A stretch of 16,970 nucleotides of DNA, taken from JAGVPT01 sp963843065. Lineage in GTDB: Bacteria; Bacteroidota; Ignavibacteria; UBA10030; UBA8401. The stretch is from the NCBI GenBank assembly GCA_963843065.1, contig CAWJKX010000093.1, positions 1-16,970 on the forward strand, given 5' to 3'. A program made the translations under genes and the position numbers. Below, in pieces: positions 7,867 to 15,124 of the stretch (positions within the stretch are counted from its first letter, which is position 1; each line of letters starts with the position of its first letter). Below the pieces are notes generated by a model that was not told where the DNA came from, did not search any database, and worked only from the letters and a program-made list of their open reading frames with translations.

Positions 7867-8151
7867 TCATTCGAGTGAATAATTGATAACTGTAGATACA
7901 AGGCTTTTAATTGCACCGTTGCACTTCTCAAATATCACGCGATCAAGAACGGCCTCACCGTGCTCTTGGAGTAAACCCGAAATTAGCGCATGAATGAATG
8001 ACTGTGTTGAAGAGTCGACGCCATCAAAATTTAGGATTATTTCTTCTGTGGTATGTTTGTATGTTGGAATGATATATGTCTCTCGGAGTTGTCTTGCAAC
8101 ATCTTTGTTTTCAGCAAAAGAATCTGCATGTTCTAATATATTTACTCTCAT
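7867..8151 (-). CDS. DUF4325-type STAS-like protein
   Basis: A 94-residue protein matching the DUF4325 STAS-like family. The centre reads NFDGVDSSTQSFIHALIS (41-58), with D46-S47-S48 placed like the DSS phosphorylation-site motif of SpoIIAA-type STAS anti-anti-sigma factors; next come LQEHGEAVLDRVIFEKCNG. Its ATG overlaps the stop of the upstream ATPase gene by four bases (ATGA, 8148-8151), so the two are translationally coupled and probably made in fixed ratio. It ends 10 nt before attC-1. By analogy with partner switching, the ATPase could phosphorylate or sequester this protein; that is inference. DUF4325 has no settled biochemical function that I know of. No signal peptide, so cytoplasmic. 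Confidence 0.8.
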   Translation of the reverse strand: MRVNILEHADSFAENKDVARQLRETYIIPTYKHTTEEIILNFDGVDSSTQSFIHALISGLLQEHGEAVLDRVIFEKCNGAIKSLVSTVINYSLE

Positions 8152-9125
8152 ACAAACCTTATTTTCTTGTAATAATCTTTCTTTGATTTCTTGACATTGA
8201 TTTGATATGCGGTGCCGATCTTTTCTATCAGACTGTTAAAAGCCTTTGTGTCTGTAATGTTCACATCAATGCCTACCAGTGTTCCTCTAAAAAAAGGCAG
8301 TCCTTGTCTAAACGATTTGTAGTCTTGATTGGGATCAGCATTGAATTGGATGTTGTCGCCCGGGGGAGTCAGATTGAGTTTGAAATAAGAATCGCCAGAG
8401 TAAATAAGAAAGTGATTCCGTGTAGATTGTGCAATGCACTTGGTAAAAAAGAGACCCGCGCCTGCGTTCTCGGAAGTACCGCCGATTTTCGATGTCGTGC
8501 CTGAATAGCCAGGTTTAAGTGCCGTTATTAAAGCTTCTTTGTGAGTAATAACTCTGTGGTGGATCCGCATTGTGTCAAAAATTCCTACTCCAGCATCTGA
8601 TATGCCGATTGAAATCTTGGCCTTCTTTTTGTTGTATGTTGCGCAAACATTTCCGCCATATCGCGAGTTTGAATGCTCTATCACATTTCGTAGCACTTCG
8701 CTGAATACGTGTTTGATAACTCGAGAGTTGTCACGAGAGGTGTGAAGGATGGGGTCAATCGTTTTCATGAATTCAGCAAGTTCGGTAGTATTAGTTATTT
8801 TCATTAATGGAATAAACCTTCCTGTTTCCTCGTGCTCAGTGATTGGGACAGGATCTGAATACCCAAAAGAACGAAAAAGACCCATTCTCTGCAGGTAGGG
8901 AATTGAGCGAATTTCGTAGTTTATGCCAGCAGTTGTTTCGATGCCATCCTCTAAAAATCTATCCGCTAAAGCAGCATAGAAGGCGAGCCCGACCGGATGC
9001 ATTGCTACGTAACTTTGATGAAAGCCAATATCGACGTGCTTGTCAGCAAAATTGAAATCGTTGGAGCCGAAAAGTGAATCAAAATTTCGAAGTGCGATGC
9101 TATTTGGAATGTATAGTTTTGACAT
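8148..9125 (-). CDS. GHKL (HATPase_c) ATP-binding protein paired with DUF4325
   Basis: A 325-residue cytoplasmic protein with a histidine-kinase-like ATPase fold but no histidine phospho-acceptor domain and no transmembrane segment. The N-box is SEVLRNVIEHS at 142-152 (E143, N147), the G1 box is SDAGVGI at 176-182, and the G2 box is GGTSENAGAGLFFTKCIA at 215-232. The N-terminal about 125 residues (IPYLQRMGLFRSFGY, then FIPLMKIT) resemble the STAS-like portion seen in related ATPases. The C-terminal part after about residue 255 is unassigned. The start is 27 nt from attC-2, and the gene is fused in translation to the DUF4325 gene by an ATGA overlap. The two make one cassette. SpoIIAB/RsbW-like serine kinase or phage/defence-type ATPase are both possible; function is not established. 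Confidence 0.85.
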   Translation of the reverse strand: MSKLYIPNSIALRNFDSLFGSNDFNFADKHVDIGFHQSYVAMHPVGLAFYAALADRFLEDGIETTAGINYEIRSIPYLQRMGLFRSFGYSDPVPITEHEETGRFIPLMKITNTTELAEFMKTIDPILHTSRDNSRVIKHVFSEVLRNVIEHSNSRYGGNVCATYNKKKAKISIGISDAGVGIFDTMRIHHRVITHKEALITALKPGYSGTTSKIGGTSENAGAGLFFTKCIAQSTRNHFLIYSGDSYFKLNLTPPGDNIQFNADPNQDYKSFRQGLPFFRGTLVGIDVNITDTKAFNSLIEKIGTAYQINVKKSKKDYYKKIRFV

Positions 9126-9152
9126 AGTGTATGTGGATGAAATTGAAGTGCC

Positions 9153-9305
9153 GCCTAACGGACCGGAGCTAAGCTGCGGCGGCGAACTGTTCGTTCCATG
9201 TAGTTCATTGCGCGGACGTTCCGATCATCGGCGCTAAGTCAGTCCAACGCCGCGCGTGCGAAAACGTCGACGGCTGGTTCCGTCAGCTTGAGCGACTGGT
9301 TAGGG
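9153..9305 (-). repeat. attC-2, integron recombination site
   Basis: A 153-bp site with plus-strand ends GCCTAAC and GTTAGGG. It shares the array arms (GGACCGGAGCTAAGCTGCGG on the left; CCGTCAGCTTGAGCGACTGG on the right). The middle belongs to the GGCGAACTG subtype. Its right box (GTTAGGG) matches the left box of attC-3 (CCCTAAC), which is the other end of the same cassette. Confidence 0.92.
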
Positions 9306-9337
9306 CGCAACAACTTCGACATTTGATTGACAGCTTT

Positions 9338-10376
9338 CTATTTAAGAGAATATCTCCAAACTGCTCTATAATCGGACGTGGCAAAAACGTAGTCGTTTTG
9401 AATAAGGGCATAATGAAATTCAGCGAGTGTTGTATAGTCTTTATCTAATCCTTGATTGCAACTGCTCCAATTATTTCCACTATCAAATGAAATGTCCATC
9501 CCTTGGCCGGTTGAAAGCGGTACCTGTACTACCTTGAGTCACAACAAAGTTTGGAAAGTTAATTGTCACTGTATCTGCGATTTTCTTCCAATTCGAATTG
9601 TCGAATGCTCGCCGGTATAAACCTTGGTCTACAATCGATGATGATGATATTGTAGCAAAATAGAATGAATCGGATAAGGCGAAATTCGAAACATACGGTT
9701 GATAGGGTAATCCTTCATTCATCGATTGCCAGTTGCTACCATCGTTATTCGAGAAATAGATTCCGCTCGCAAATGGACAAGCATAAAGTATGGCATCGTT
9801 TCCAACAAGTGTGTAAATTCTAGGGAAATATTCTTCTGTTGTCACGGGAAAGCCATTGCTGACAGATACCCAACTGATACCAAAGTCAGAAGATTTATAA
9901 ATAGAGGCATCATTTCCTGCGCCGATAAACAAAAATTTGGAAGTCATTAGAATCGAGTGAACGGACTGGGCACCTGCGTCTAAGCCGTTATTTACTGATT
10001 TTAACCATGTAACCCCAAAATCGGTGGAAGTAAAAACGCCACTTCCTTCTGTCGCCGCAGCAAGATTGTTATTAATTCCAGCGATCCCGCTGATCCAGGA
10101 GCTGTCGGGCAATCCGGTTCCGATGGGAATCCATGATCCACCATTATCTGATGATGAGAATAGCTTGTTGCCGGCATATATGTAAAGTTTACTCCCGATG
10201 CTTGCAATTGTGTATGCTGTGTTTGTTGGTAACCCATTTGTCATTTTAGTCCAAGAATGTATTTCATTCTGGTTACTGTTAGACACCTCTGTTGGATTAC
10301 TTTTTTTGCAACACTCAATTAAACAAATACAGAGTAAAAGTAACGAAAACGTGACTTTTGAGAACGTCTTTTTCAT
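9338..10376 (-). pseudogene. Asp-box (BNR) beta-propeller lipoprotein, frameshifted near its C-terminus
   Basis: The unbroken part (10376-9483, 297 residues) has a signal peptide with a probable lipidation Cys at 22-23 (CLIECCKKSN). At least four Asp-boxes follow: FSSSDNGGSW about 73-82, TSTDFGVTW 116-124, KSSDFGISW 161-169, and later FSNNDGSNW. It stops after NRPRDGHFI, but shifting one base near 9500-9510 continues in good coding sequence: a fifth Asp-box (DISFDSGNNW) and a natural end VWRYSLK at 9338, 32 nt from attC-2. The restored protein is about 345 residues. It would be a surface-anchored propeller with unknown ligand. It resembles the neighbouring cassette gene and the GH74-like protein only in the Asp-box motif, not clearly in sequence. 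It may be a true pseudogene or a base-call error. Confidence 0.75.
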
Positions 10377-10428
10377 AATAGTTGCCAGATAATTTGTGCA
10401 GTAAAGCAGGTAGACAATATGTTTTGCG

Positions 10429-10580
10429 CCCTAACGGACCGGAGCTAAGCTGCGGCAACGAAGTGCCGCAGCGACGGAATCCAGTCCGCGCGAGGTATGT
10501 CCAGTCCGATAGTAACTGGTTATTTCGCGCGTGCTAAATCGTCAACGGCTGGTTCCGTCAGCTTGAGCGACTGGTTAGCC
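10429..10580 (-). repeat. attC-3, integron recombination site
   Basis: A 152-bp site with plus-strand ends CCCTAAC and GTTAGCC, which do not match each other; each instead matches the neighbouring site across its cassette. The middle is the AACGAAGTGCCGCAG subtype, in which CTGCGGCA and TGCCGCAG form a hairpin. Confidence 0.93.
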
Positions 10581-10594
10581 TGCATGCAATGAGT

Positions 10595-11864
10595 TTATTT
10601 GAGTAATAACATTTTCTGATTGCTCACTTCAGTAAAACCAGCATGATAATAAGTGATTCTGTAAATGTAAATACCGCTTGATAAGCCCTTTGCATCGAAT
10701 ACTTTTTCGAATTCTCCTTGACCTTCAGGGCCATTCTGTAGTACCAGAGATTCGATTACCCAAAAGATCGAAAACTGACAGATTCACATTTCCCTTAACA
10801 GGAATTGTATATCGTATTTTTGTTGTTGGGTTGAAAGGGTTTGGAAAGTTTTGTCTGAGGGAGAACGTAGTTGGCGTTTTATTCATTGGAGGTACAGATG
10901 TTACGCCTCCGCCATTTATTGTATGCAAGATGACGCCGTTATTCCCGACAGCCCAACCTTCTTCTTTGTTTACGAAAAAGATTGATTCTAAGCTCCCTTT
11001 GACGTAAGTCTCCTGAACTGTCCAGTTTTGTCCACCGTCGATTGAGTGTGCTATGGTTCCATCAGCACAAGAAATCCACCCACTACTGCTGTCTACGAAA
11101 AAAACTGAACGCACGGTGGAAGAGACACCAGTGTTCCCTCGGACCCAGTTTTGTCCGCCATCTGTCGTCAAAATGAGGTAGCTGTAGGTTCCGTCGTCGC
11201 CAACAGCCCACCCTTTTGATGTGTCAATAAAGAAGACTGAATATAAATCTGGGGCACCCGGAACTGACTGACCGATCCAATCATTCCCACCGTTAAATGT
11301 GTGTAGCATGTAATATTGTCTTGCAGCCCATCCGTGGAGACTATCTACAAAGAAACCTTGGTACAGTTCTCCAGGAATAGATGGAGGCTGATCTAGCTCA
11401 TATTCCGGGTTCCATGTGTTCCCTCCATCTGTGGTATGAAGAATAATTTCGCCCGATGGAGATGTGCCCCATCCACTTCCAAAGAGCCAGCCTCTCAGAC
11501 TATCTACGAAAGAAATTCCATGAAAATCATAAGGGGTTTTGTCAGTGAATTTCAAATTTAGTGTCTTGCCGCTATCCCTAGACAAATAAACTTTGCCGTA
11601 GTCTGTAGAAGTCCAGAGAAATCCATTTCTTACAGAGAGACTCCGTAAAACCCTATTGTCTCCGGTGTTCGTTTGATTCCAACTCGTTCCACCATCTGTT
11701 GTCGAAAGAAGACCATACCCGGCAATGTATCCATGCAAGCTATCAACGAATACTACATGCTGGTAGGAGTTTGATGAATCGTTTCGTTGAATGACCCATT
11801 GCCCAAAAGACGATTGGAGAACAATGACTAGAGAAAGAACTAATGTATTTAAAATTGGTTGCAT
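10595..11864 (-). pseudogene. YCF48-like beta-propeller with T9SS sorting domain, frameshifted in the sorting domain
   Basis: A secreted seven-bladed propeller. The ATG at 11862-11864 is chosen because GAGGAAACCC precedes it; an in-frame ATG five codons earlier lacks a site. The signal peptide is MQPILNTLVLSLVIVLQSSFG. Blades repeat a pattern of FVDSLHGW or GWAVG, then an Asp-box (STTDGGTSW, LSRDSGKTL, HTTDGGNTW, HTFNGGNDW, LTTDGGQNW, HSIDGGQNW), as in YCF48/HCF136-like proteins. The C-terminus opens a type A T9SS sorting domain (FSLRQNFPNPFNPTTKIRY, then FDLLGN). The frame then stops at 10725, but a one-base shift near 10745-10755 restores SLVLQNGPEGQGEFEKVF, DAKGLSSGIYIYRI and the usual lysine end KMLLLK at 10595, 14 nt from attC-3. 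Restored length is about 422 residues. With the shift real, secretion by T9SS would fail. Confidence 0.82.
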
Positions 11865-11892
11865 GGGTTTCCTCGTCATGTCTGTTCATGCA

Positions 11893-12044
11893 GGCTAACG
11901 GACCGGAGCTAAGCTGCGGCAACGAAGTGCCGCAGCGACGGAATCCAGTCCGCGCGAGACAAGTCATGTCCAATAGTAGCTGATTGTTTCGCGCGTGTTA
12001 AATCATCGACGGCTGGTTCCGTCAGCTTGAGCGACTGGTTAGGC
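11893..12044 (-). repeat. attC-4, integron recombination site
   Basis: A 152-bp site with plus-strand ends GGCTAAC and GTTAGGC. From 11896 through the first 26 bases of the next cassette (to 12070) it is identical to attC-11 and its cassette start (16796-16970), so the site travelled as a unit with the ORF-less cassette. Confidence 0.93.
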
Positions 12045-12265
12045 GGCGATACTTGTATGTTGATAAGAATACCCTTTCGCACTATTAACTGCCTTACATT
12101 AGAAACAATTTCTAAGAAAGACAATACCTAAATCTTGGTATTTGATGAACCACCGAATTTGGAGATTGTTCAGTGAAAAGTGGAACAGTTGGTAGATAAA
12201 ATGACTGGTTGTAGAACAATTCTTTTAACCCCAATATTTTTTTCTTTATAACAACTTATTTTGCC
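12045..12265 (-). other. ORF-less integron cassette, copy 1 (possible structured RNA or regulatory cassette)
   Basis: A 221-bp cassette body bounded by attC-4 and attC-5. I find no credible ORF on either strand: the only minus-strand frame starts at a TTG, gives about 24 cassette-encoded residues and then runs into attC. Two hairpins sit side by side: TTAGAAA-CAA-TTTCTAA (12100-12116) and AATACC, 8-nt loop, GGTATT (12124-12143). A near-identical copy lies at 16572-16792, and a third begins at 16945. The three differences seen fall outside the stems: one in the loop of the second hairpin, one between the hairpins and one outside both. Candidate roles are a non-coding RNA or a promoter cassette for the genes to its left; neither is proven. 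Confidence 0.6.
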
Positions 12266-12417
12266 GCCTAACGGACCGGAGCTAAGCTGCGGCGGCGAAG
12301 CGCCGCAGGGACGGTAGCCATTCCGCGCGTGGTATGTCCAGTCCGATAGTAGATGTTTTTTTCGCGCGTGCTAAATCATCGACGGCTGGTTCCGTCAGCT
12401 TGAGCGACTGGTTAGAA
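12266..12417 (-). repeat. attC-5, integron recombination site
   Basis: A 152-bp site with plus-strand ends GCCTAAC and GTTAGAA. The middle has a variant hairpin CTGCGGCGGCGAAGCGCCGCAG. The right box GTTAGAA is unusual for this array but is matched exactly by TTCTAAC of attC-6 at the other end of the cassette. Confidence 0.92.
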
Positions 12418-12452
12418 CGCACGCGGTATAATGTATAATTAACAGAGACCCA

Positions 12453-13271
12453 TTAGTTCTTGAGCACTTGTCTTTTTTTGCTAACAACTAACATTTGATC
12501 GCCCGATTTCTTCCTGATAGTAGTCGTGATAAACTGCTTGCCGTTCTTTGTAATCTCGATAATCTCCGTATGTTCGATTAAAATTGGGCGACTTCCGGTA
12601 AAGTCGTATTGATATTTGTTTGTCTCAGTTCTAGAACTATCGGGTTCAGAAAAGGTTTCTCCGTCTGCTGCAAAATCCGAGGTCTGGCTTTCATTCAGAA
12701 CAAAGAGATGAATGCCGGAAACTCTATACATACGATCCCATGTGACCCTTTCTTGTGCGTAGAAGGAATAGCCACTGTAAGCAATCGTCTTATCGGCCTC
12801 ATCAAATGATAGATCTCTCGGTAATTCTGAAAATTCATCGTTAAGTTGGAAAGTATTGCTGTCGGGATTCAGAATCCATGCATGCCATTCTACGCCACCG
12901 TGAGGATCGCCACCTACAACGTACCTCAAATCCTTGTAGCCATCGAAGTTTAGGTCTACAAACTCATAGTCAGGAAACGGTTCGCAACCTTCGATTGTGT
13001 CTATAATGGAAAAAGCAATTTTGCTCCCGGAGCTACTTGATAATTGAAATGAATATATGGTTGAGAAACTATCTTCAGCAGTTGGCTGAATGATGAGACT
13101 GTGACACACCATGTTGGAGAAACGCGGGCCAAGCGATACCTGAAATGTGGAATCTTCCATTATTTCTCCATTGCGATGTTTTTGAATGAGCTGCGAAAAA
13201 GAGACGGAGTTTCCCATTGAAATGATGAAGCAAAAGGTGAATGCTAAAGTAGCTAATTTTCGAAATGTCAT
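12453..13271 (-). CDS. Secreted protein with FG-GAP/XAC2610-like segment, function unknown
   Basis: A 272-residue protein starting at the ATG 13269-13271, preceded by AAGGGAGTCGAG; an in-frame GTG five codons earlier overlaps this ribosome site and is less likely. The signal peptide is MTFRKLATLAFTFCFIISMGNSVSFSQ. The centre has YEFVDLNFDGYKDLRYVVGG, the Asp-rich calcium-loop-like pattern seen in FG-GAP repeats and XAC2610-related proteins, followed by HAWILNPDSNTFQLNDEFSE. The C-terminal segment, with TEIIEITKNGKQFITTTIRK, is beta-rich. There is no lipobox and no T9SS domain, so it is likely periplasmic or released. It is the only gene in its cassette, with 35 nt to attC-5 and an unusually long 124-nt leader from attC-6 that could hold its promoter. 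The family assignment is by motif only. Confidence 0.7.
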   Translation of the reverse strand: MTFRKLATLAFTFCFIISMGNSVSFSQLIQKHRNGEIMEDSTFQVSLGPRFSNMVCHSLIIQPTAEDSFSTIYSFQLSSSSGSKIAFSIIDTIEGCEPFPDYEFVDLNFDGYKDLRYVVGGDPHGGVEWHAWILNPDSNTFQLNDEFSELPRDLSFDEADKTIAYSGYSFYAQERVTWDRMYRVSGIHLFVLNESQTSDFAADGETFSEPDSSRTETNKYQYDFTGSRPILIEHTEIIEITKNGKQFITTTIRKKSGDQMLVVSKKRQVLKN

Positions 13272-13395
13272 CTCGACTCCCTTCACTATTCCAAAAAAGG
13301 ATAATGCTATATAGAAACCAGGGCATGGCTAATCTGTGAATGCCACGTAAAAAGGAAAATCAATTTATGTAATTCGTCAAATGCCTCTTCGTGCG

Positions 13396-13548
13396 TTCTA
13401 ACGGACCGGAGCTAAGCTGCGGCGGCAAACTGTTTGTTCATTGGAGAATATACGCGCGGCAGGTACAGCCCCTTTCCCCAAAATATTTTTCTTTCGCGCG
13501 GCGAAATCGTCGACGGCTATTTCCGTCAGCTTGAGCGACTGGTTAGGC
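13396..13548 (-). repeat. attC-6, integron recombination site
   Basis: A 153-bp site with plus-strand ends TTCTAAC and GTTAGGC. The inner stem loop reads CGGCTATTTCCG rather than the common CGGCTGGTTCCG. Its minus-strand GCCTAAC box supplies the TAA stop of the small gene at 13543-13719. Confidence 0.93.
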
Positions 13549-13719
13549 CTTGAGCGATAAAAGGCGTCGCCTGTTTTTAGCAGACCCCCTTGCTTTCACT
13601 TGATTGGTTTTAAATTTTTCAGTGCTTTTTGTAAAGAGCAAAGAGAAATCTCCCTTGTTTTCTTTCTCAATCATTAAACGATTTTTTCGTACTTCTTCAA
13701 CTATTGGGTCTTTCCACAT
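13543..13719 (-). CDS. 58-residue putative antitoxin partnered with the PIN toxin
   Basis: A short gene read as MWKDPIVEEVRKNRLMIEKE followed by NKGDFSLLFTKSTEKFKTNQ VKARGSAKNRRRLLSLKA. The opening MWKDPIVEEVRK is typical of small antitoxin-like proteins encoded beside PIN toxins. The tail is strongly basic (KNRRR). The ATG (13717-13719) starts one base after the TGA of the PIN gene, so it should be translated by coupling, and GGAGG inside the PIN gene's end serves as its ribosome site. The TAA stop is made from the attC-6 GCCTAAC box, so the last codons and stop depend on the recombination site. The order toxin-then-antitoxin is the reverse of the usual vapBC order. Antitoxin function is inferred from size, charge and position. 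Confidence 0.7.
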   Translation of the reverse strand: MWKDPIVEEVRKNRLMIEKENKGDFSLLFTKSTEKFKTNQVKARGSAKNRRRLLSLKA

Positions 13720-13720
13720 A

Positions 13721-14194
13721 TCAAACCTCCATCAATTCTTCTGGTGTACAGATAACAGGCGTAAAAAGTCTAAGTTGCTTATTGAGTAATTCTAATGATC
13801 TTCGAGTTTTTGCACTCGCAATATGAGCACAATTCCAAGTCACGAAATAATCCATCTTATGATAACAAGCAATCGCAATATGGGCAGCATCTAATCTCGC
13901 TTTTTCTGGGATTTCTAATTTTTCAAAGTAAATTTCTGCAATGTTTTGTATTCCGCTTTCTAATTCCAAGACCTTTATTCCTTTTAAGAAATTTTTCCTA
14001 CGTTGAGATGCTTCTTTATCGCCTCTTTCGCATTCTTCGATAACAAATGGAGAGACAAATAATTCGACCTTTGGTGCTACCAGGGCCCACCATTCAGCTG
14101 TAATTCGTTGATGTGCAGCAACAACTAAATCCCTGCTAGGTTTTCCGGCTAAATAGCTGATGATGGTGGTTTCAATGTAGGCCGATTCTTTCAA
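13721..14194 (-). CDS. PIN-domain (VapC-like) ribonuclease toxin
   Basis: A PIN-fold protein of about 157 residues, probably a toxic Mg-dependent endoribonuclease of a type II toxin-antitoxin pair. I prefer the TTG start at 14192-14194: AAAGGA lies 6 nt upstream, and the protein then begins LKESAYIETTIISYL at the usual first strand. An in-frame ATG 15 codons earlier (14239) adds residues without a domain match. Acidic active-site candidates are E in YIETT (residue 8 in this numbering), EE in SPFVIEECERGD (about 53-54), D in RLDAAHIA (about 102), and the DYFVTWNCAHIA block (about 115-126), all standard for the YIETT subgroup, which uses Glu in the first position. Antitoxin gene follows with one base between. 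A stand-alone TA cassette would help stabilise the array. Confidence 0.87.
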   Translation of the reverse strand: MKESAYIETTIISYLAGKPSRDLVVAAHQRITAEWWALVAPKVELFVSPFVIEECERGDKEASQRRKNFLKGIKVLELESGIQNIAEIYFEKLEIPEKARLDAAHIAIACYHKMDYFVTWNCAHIASAKTRRSLELLNKQLRLFTPVICTPEELMEV

Positions 14195-14308
14195 CTTTAT
14201 TCCTTTATGTTTCAGATAGACTCTACCATAATGTAACAAATCTTATCTCAAGAATAAACTACAGTCTAAAAACGCGCTATATTTGATAGAATAGCATTTG
14301 AGCGAAAG

Positions 14309-14459
14309 GCCTAACGGACCGGAGCTAAGCTGACGGCGGCGAACTGGTTAATTGACGTAGACTATACGCGCGCGTCGTACTGCATCCTTCCTAATCGTCC
14401 CACAACGCGCGGCCAAATCGTCGATGGCTGGTTCCGTCAGCTTGAGCGACTGGTTAGGC
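14309..14459 (-). repeat. attC-7, integron recombination site
   Basis: A 151-bp site with plus-strand ends GCCTAAC and GTTAGGC. The left arm carries one extra base compared with the others (AAGCTGACGGCGG instead of AAGCTGCGGCGG), which makes that arm symmetrical with the right arm and removes the usual extrahelical base that marks strand choice. Confidence 0.92.
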
Positions 14460-14520
14460 GGCGATAGCAAACCCATTTAATAATAATTACAATTACTCCA
14501 ACGTTTCGTCCTGCCAAATC

Positions 14521-14925
14521 CTATGGAACTTTTGTATAATTTGTTCCACCGCATGTTATCCCAAAACCAGTCTGACTATAAATAATTACGCCACCCTGAT
14601 ATGTTATCTTAGCTGTTCCTGGAAATCCACCCATGGTTTGTTGTGGTACTGTGATTATGTTAGCATCCGTCAAACTACCGGATATGGTGTCTGGGATAAC
14701 CGACTCTTTATGAATAATGATTCTGAAATCAAGAGTACCGCTGCCAATGAGAATACCTAAGGTATCTGCATTTGGTGTACCAGTTGGACAGCTATAAGAA
14801 CCAGCCCAAGTACCAACAAATTTTGTTCTATCGGCAGAGGTAGGCGCTGTCGATTCCTCAGAATTATTTTTTTTTGAGCAAGATGCAATAAGAATTAAAA
14901 GAGTAACGCCAATTATTATTCTCAT
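14521..14925 (-). CDS. Small lipoprotein, function unknown
   Basis: A 134-residue protein with a clear lipobox: MRIIIGVTLLILIASCSKKN, lipidated at C16. A Ser/Thr/Glu-rich linker (NNSEESTAPTSADRTK) leads to a compact beta domain starting FVGTWAGSYSCPTG and including SVIPDTISGSLTDANI and GFPGTAKITYQGGVIIYSQT. The form (FVGTW... then short strands) is like small lipocalin/META-type lipoproteins of Bacteroidota, but no family is firmly recognised. Two cysteines (in YSCPTG and GITCGG) could form a disulfide. AAGGAG lies 10 nt before the ATG. It is alone in its cassette, 36 nt from attC-8 and 61 nt from attC-7. Predicted to sit in the outer membrane facing the periplasm or the outside. Confidence 0.8.
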   Translation of the reverse strand: MRIIIGVTLLILIASCSKKNNSEESTAPTSADRTKFVGTWAGSYSCPTGTPNADTLGILIGSGTLDFRIIIHKESVIPDTISGSLTDANIITVPQQTMGGFPGTAKITYQGGVIIYSQTGFGITCGGTNYTKVP

Positions 14926-14961
14926 TAGGAATTATCTCCTTCAAAAGATTATTCTATCGCC

Positions 14962-15113
14962 GCCTAACGGACCGGAGCTAAGCTGCGGCGACGTGCAGCC
15001 AGTTCCATGTAGAATATACGCGCGGCAGGTATCGCCAATTCCCTAAAAAATTTTTCTGGCGCGCGGCCAAATCGCCGACGGCTGGTTCCGTCAGCTTGAG
15101 CGACTGGTTAGGC
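14962..15113 (-). repeat. attC-8, integron recombination site
   Basis: A 152-bp site with plus-strand ends GCCTAAC and GTTAGGC. Outside the left box, the cassette sequence CTATCGCC is complementary to GGCGATAG beyond attC-7's right box: the longest extended end match in the array (14 bases including TTAGGC). Confidence 0.93.
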
Positions 15114-15124
15114 AGCATAAAGAT

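Noticed and set aside
10740..10760. Programmed +1 frameshift in the T9SS propeller
   Set aside because: No conserved slippery site or stimulatory structure is evident, and two unrelated genes in the window show the same kind of one-base shift, which points to error or mutation.
11909..12124. 71-residue minus-strand frame starting at a TTG in the ORF-less cassette
   Set aside because: Most of it is read-through of attC-4, it begins right after an in-frame stop with no ribosome site, and it matches no family. A small peptide is not excluded but unsupported.
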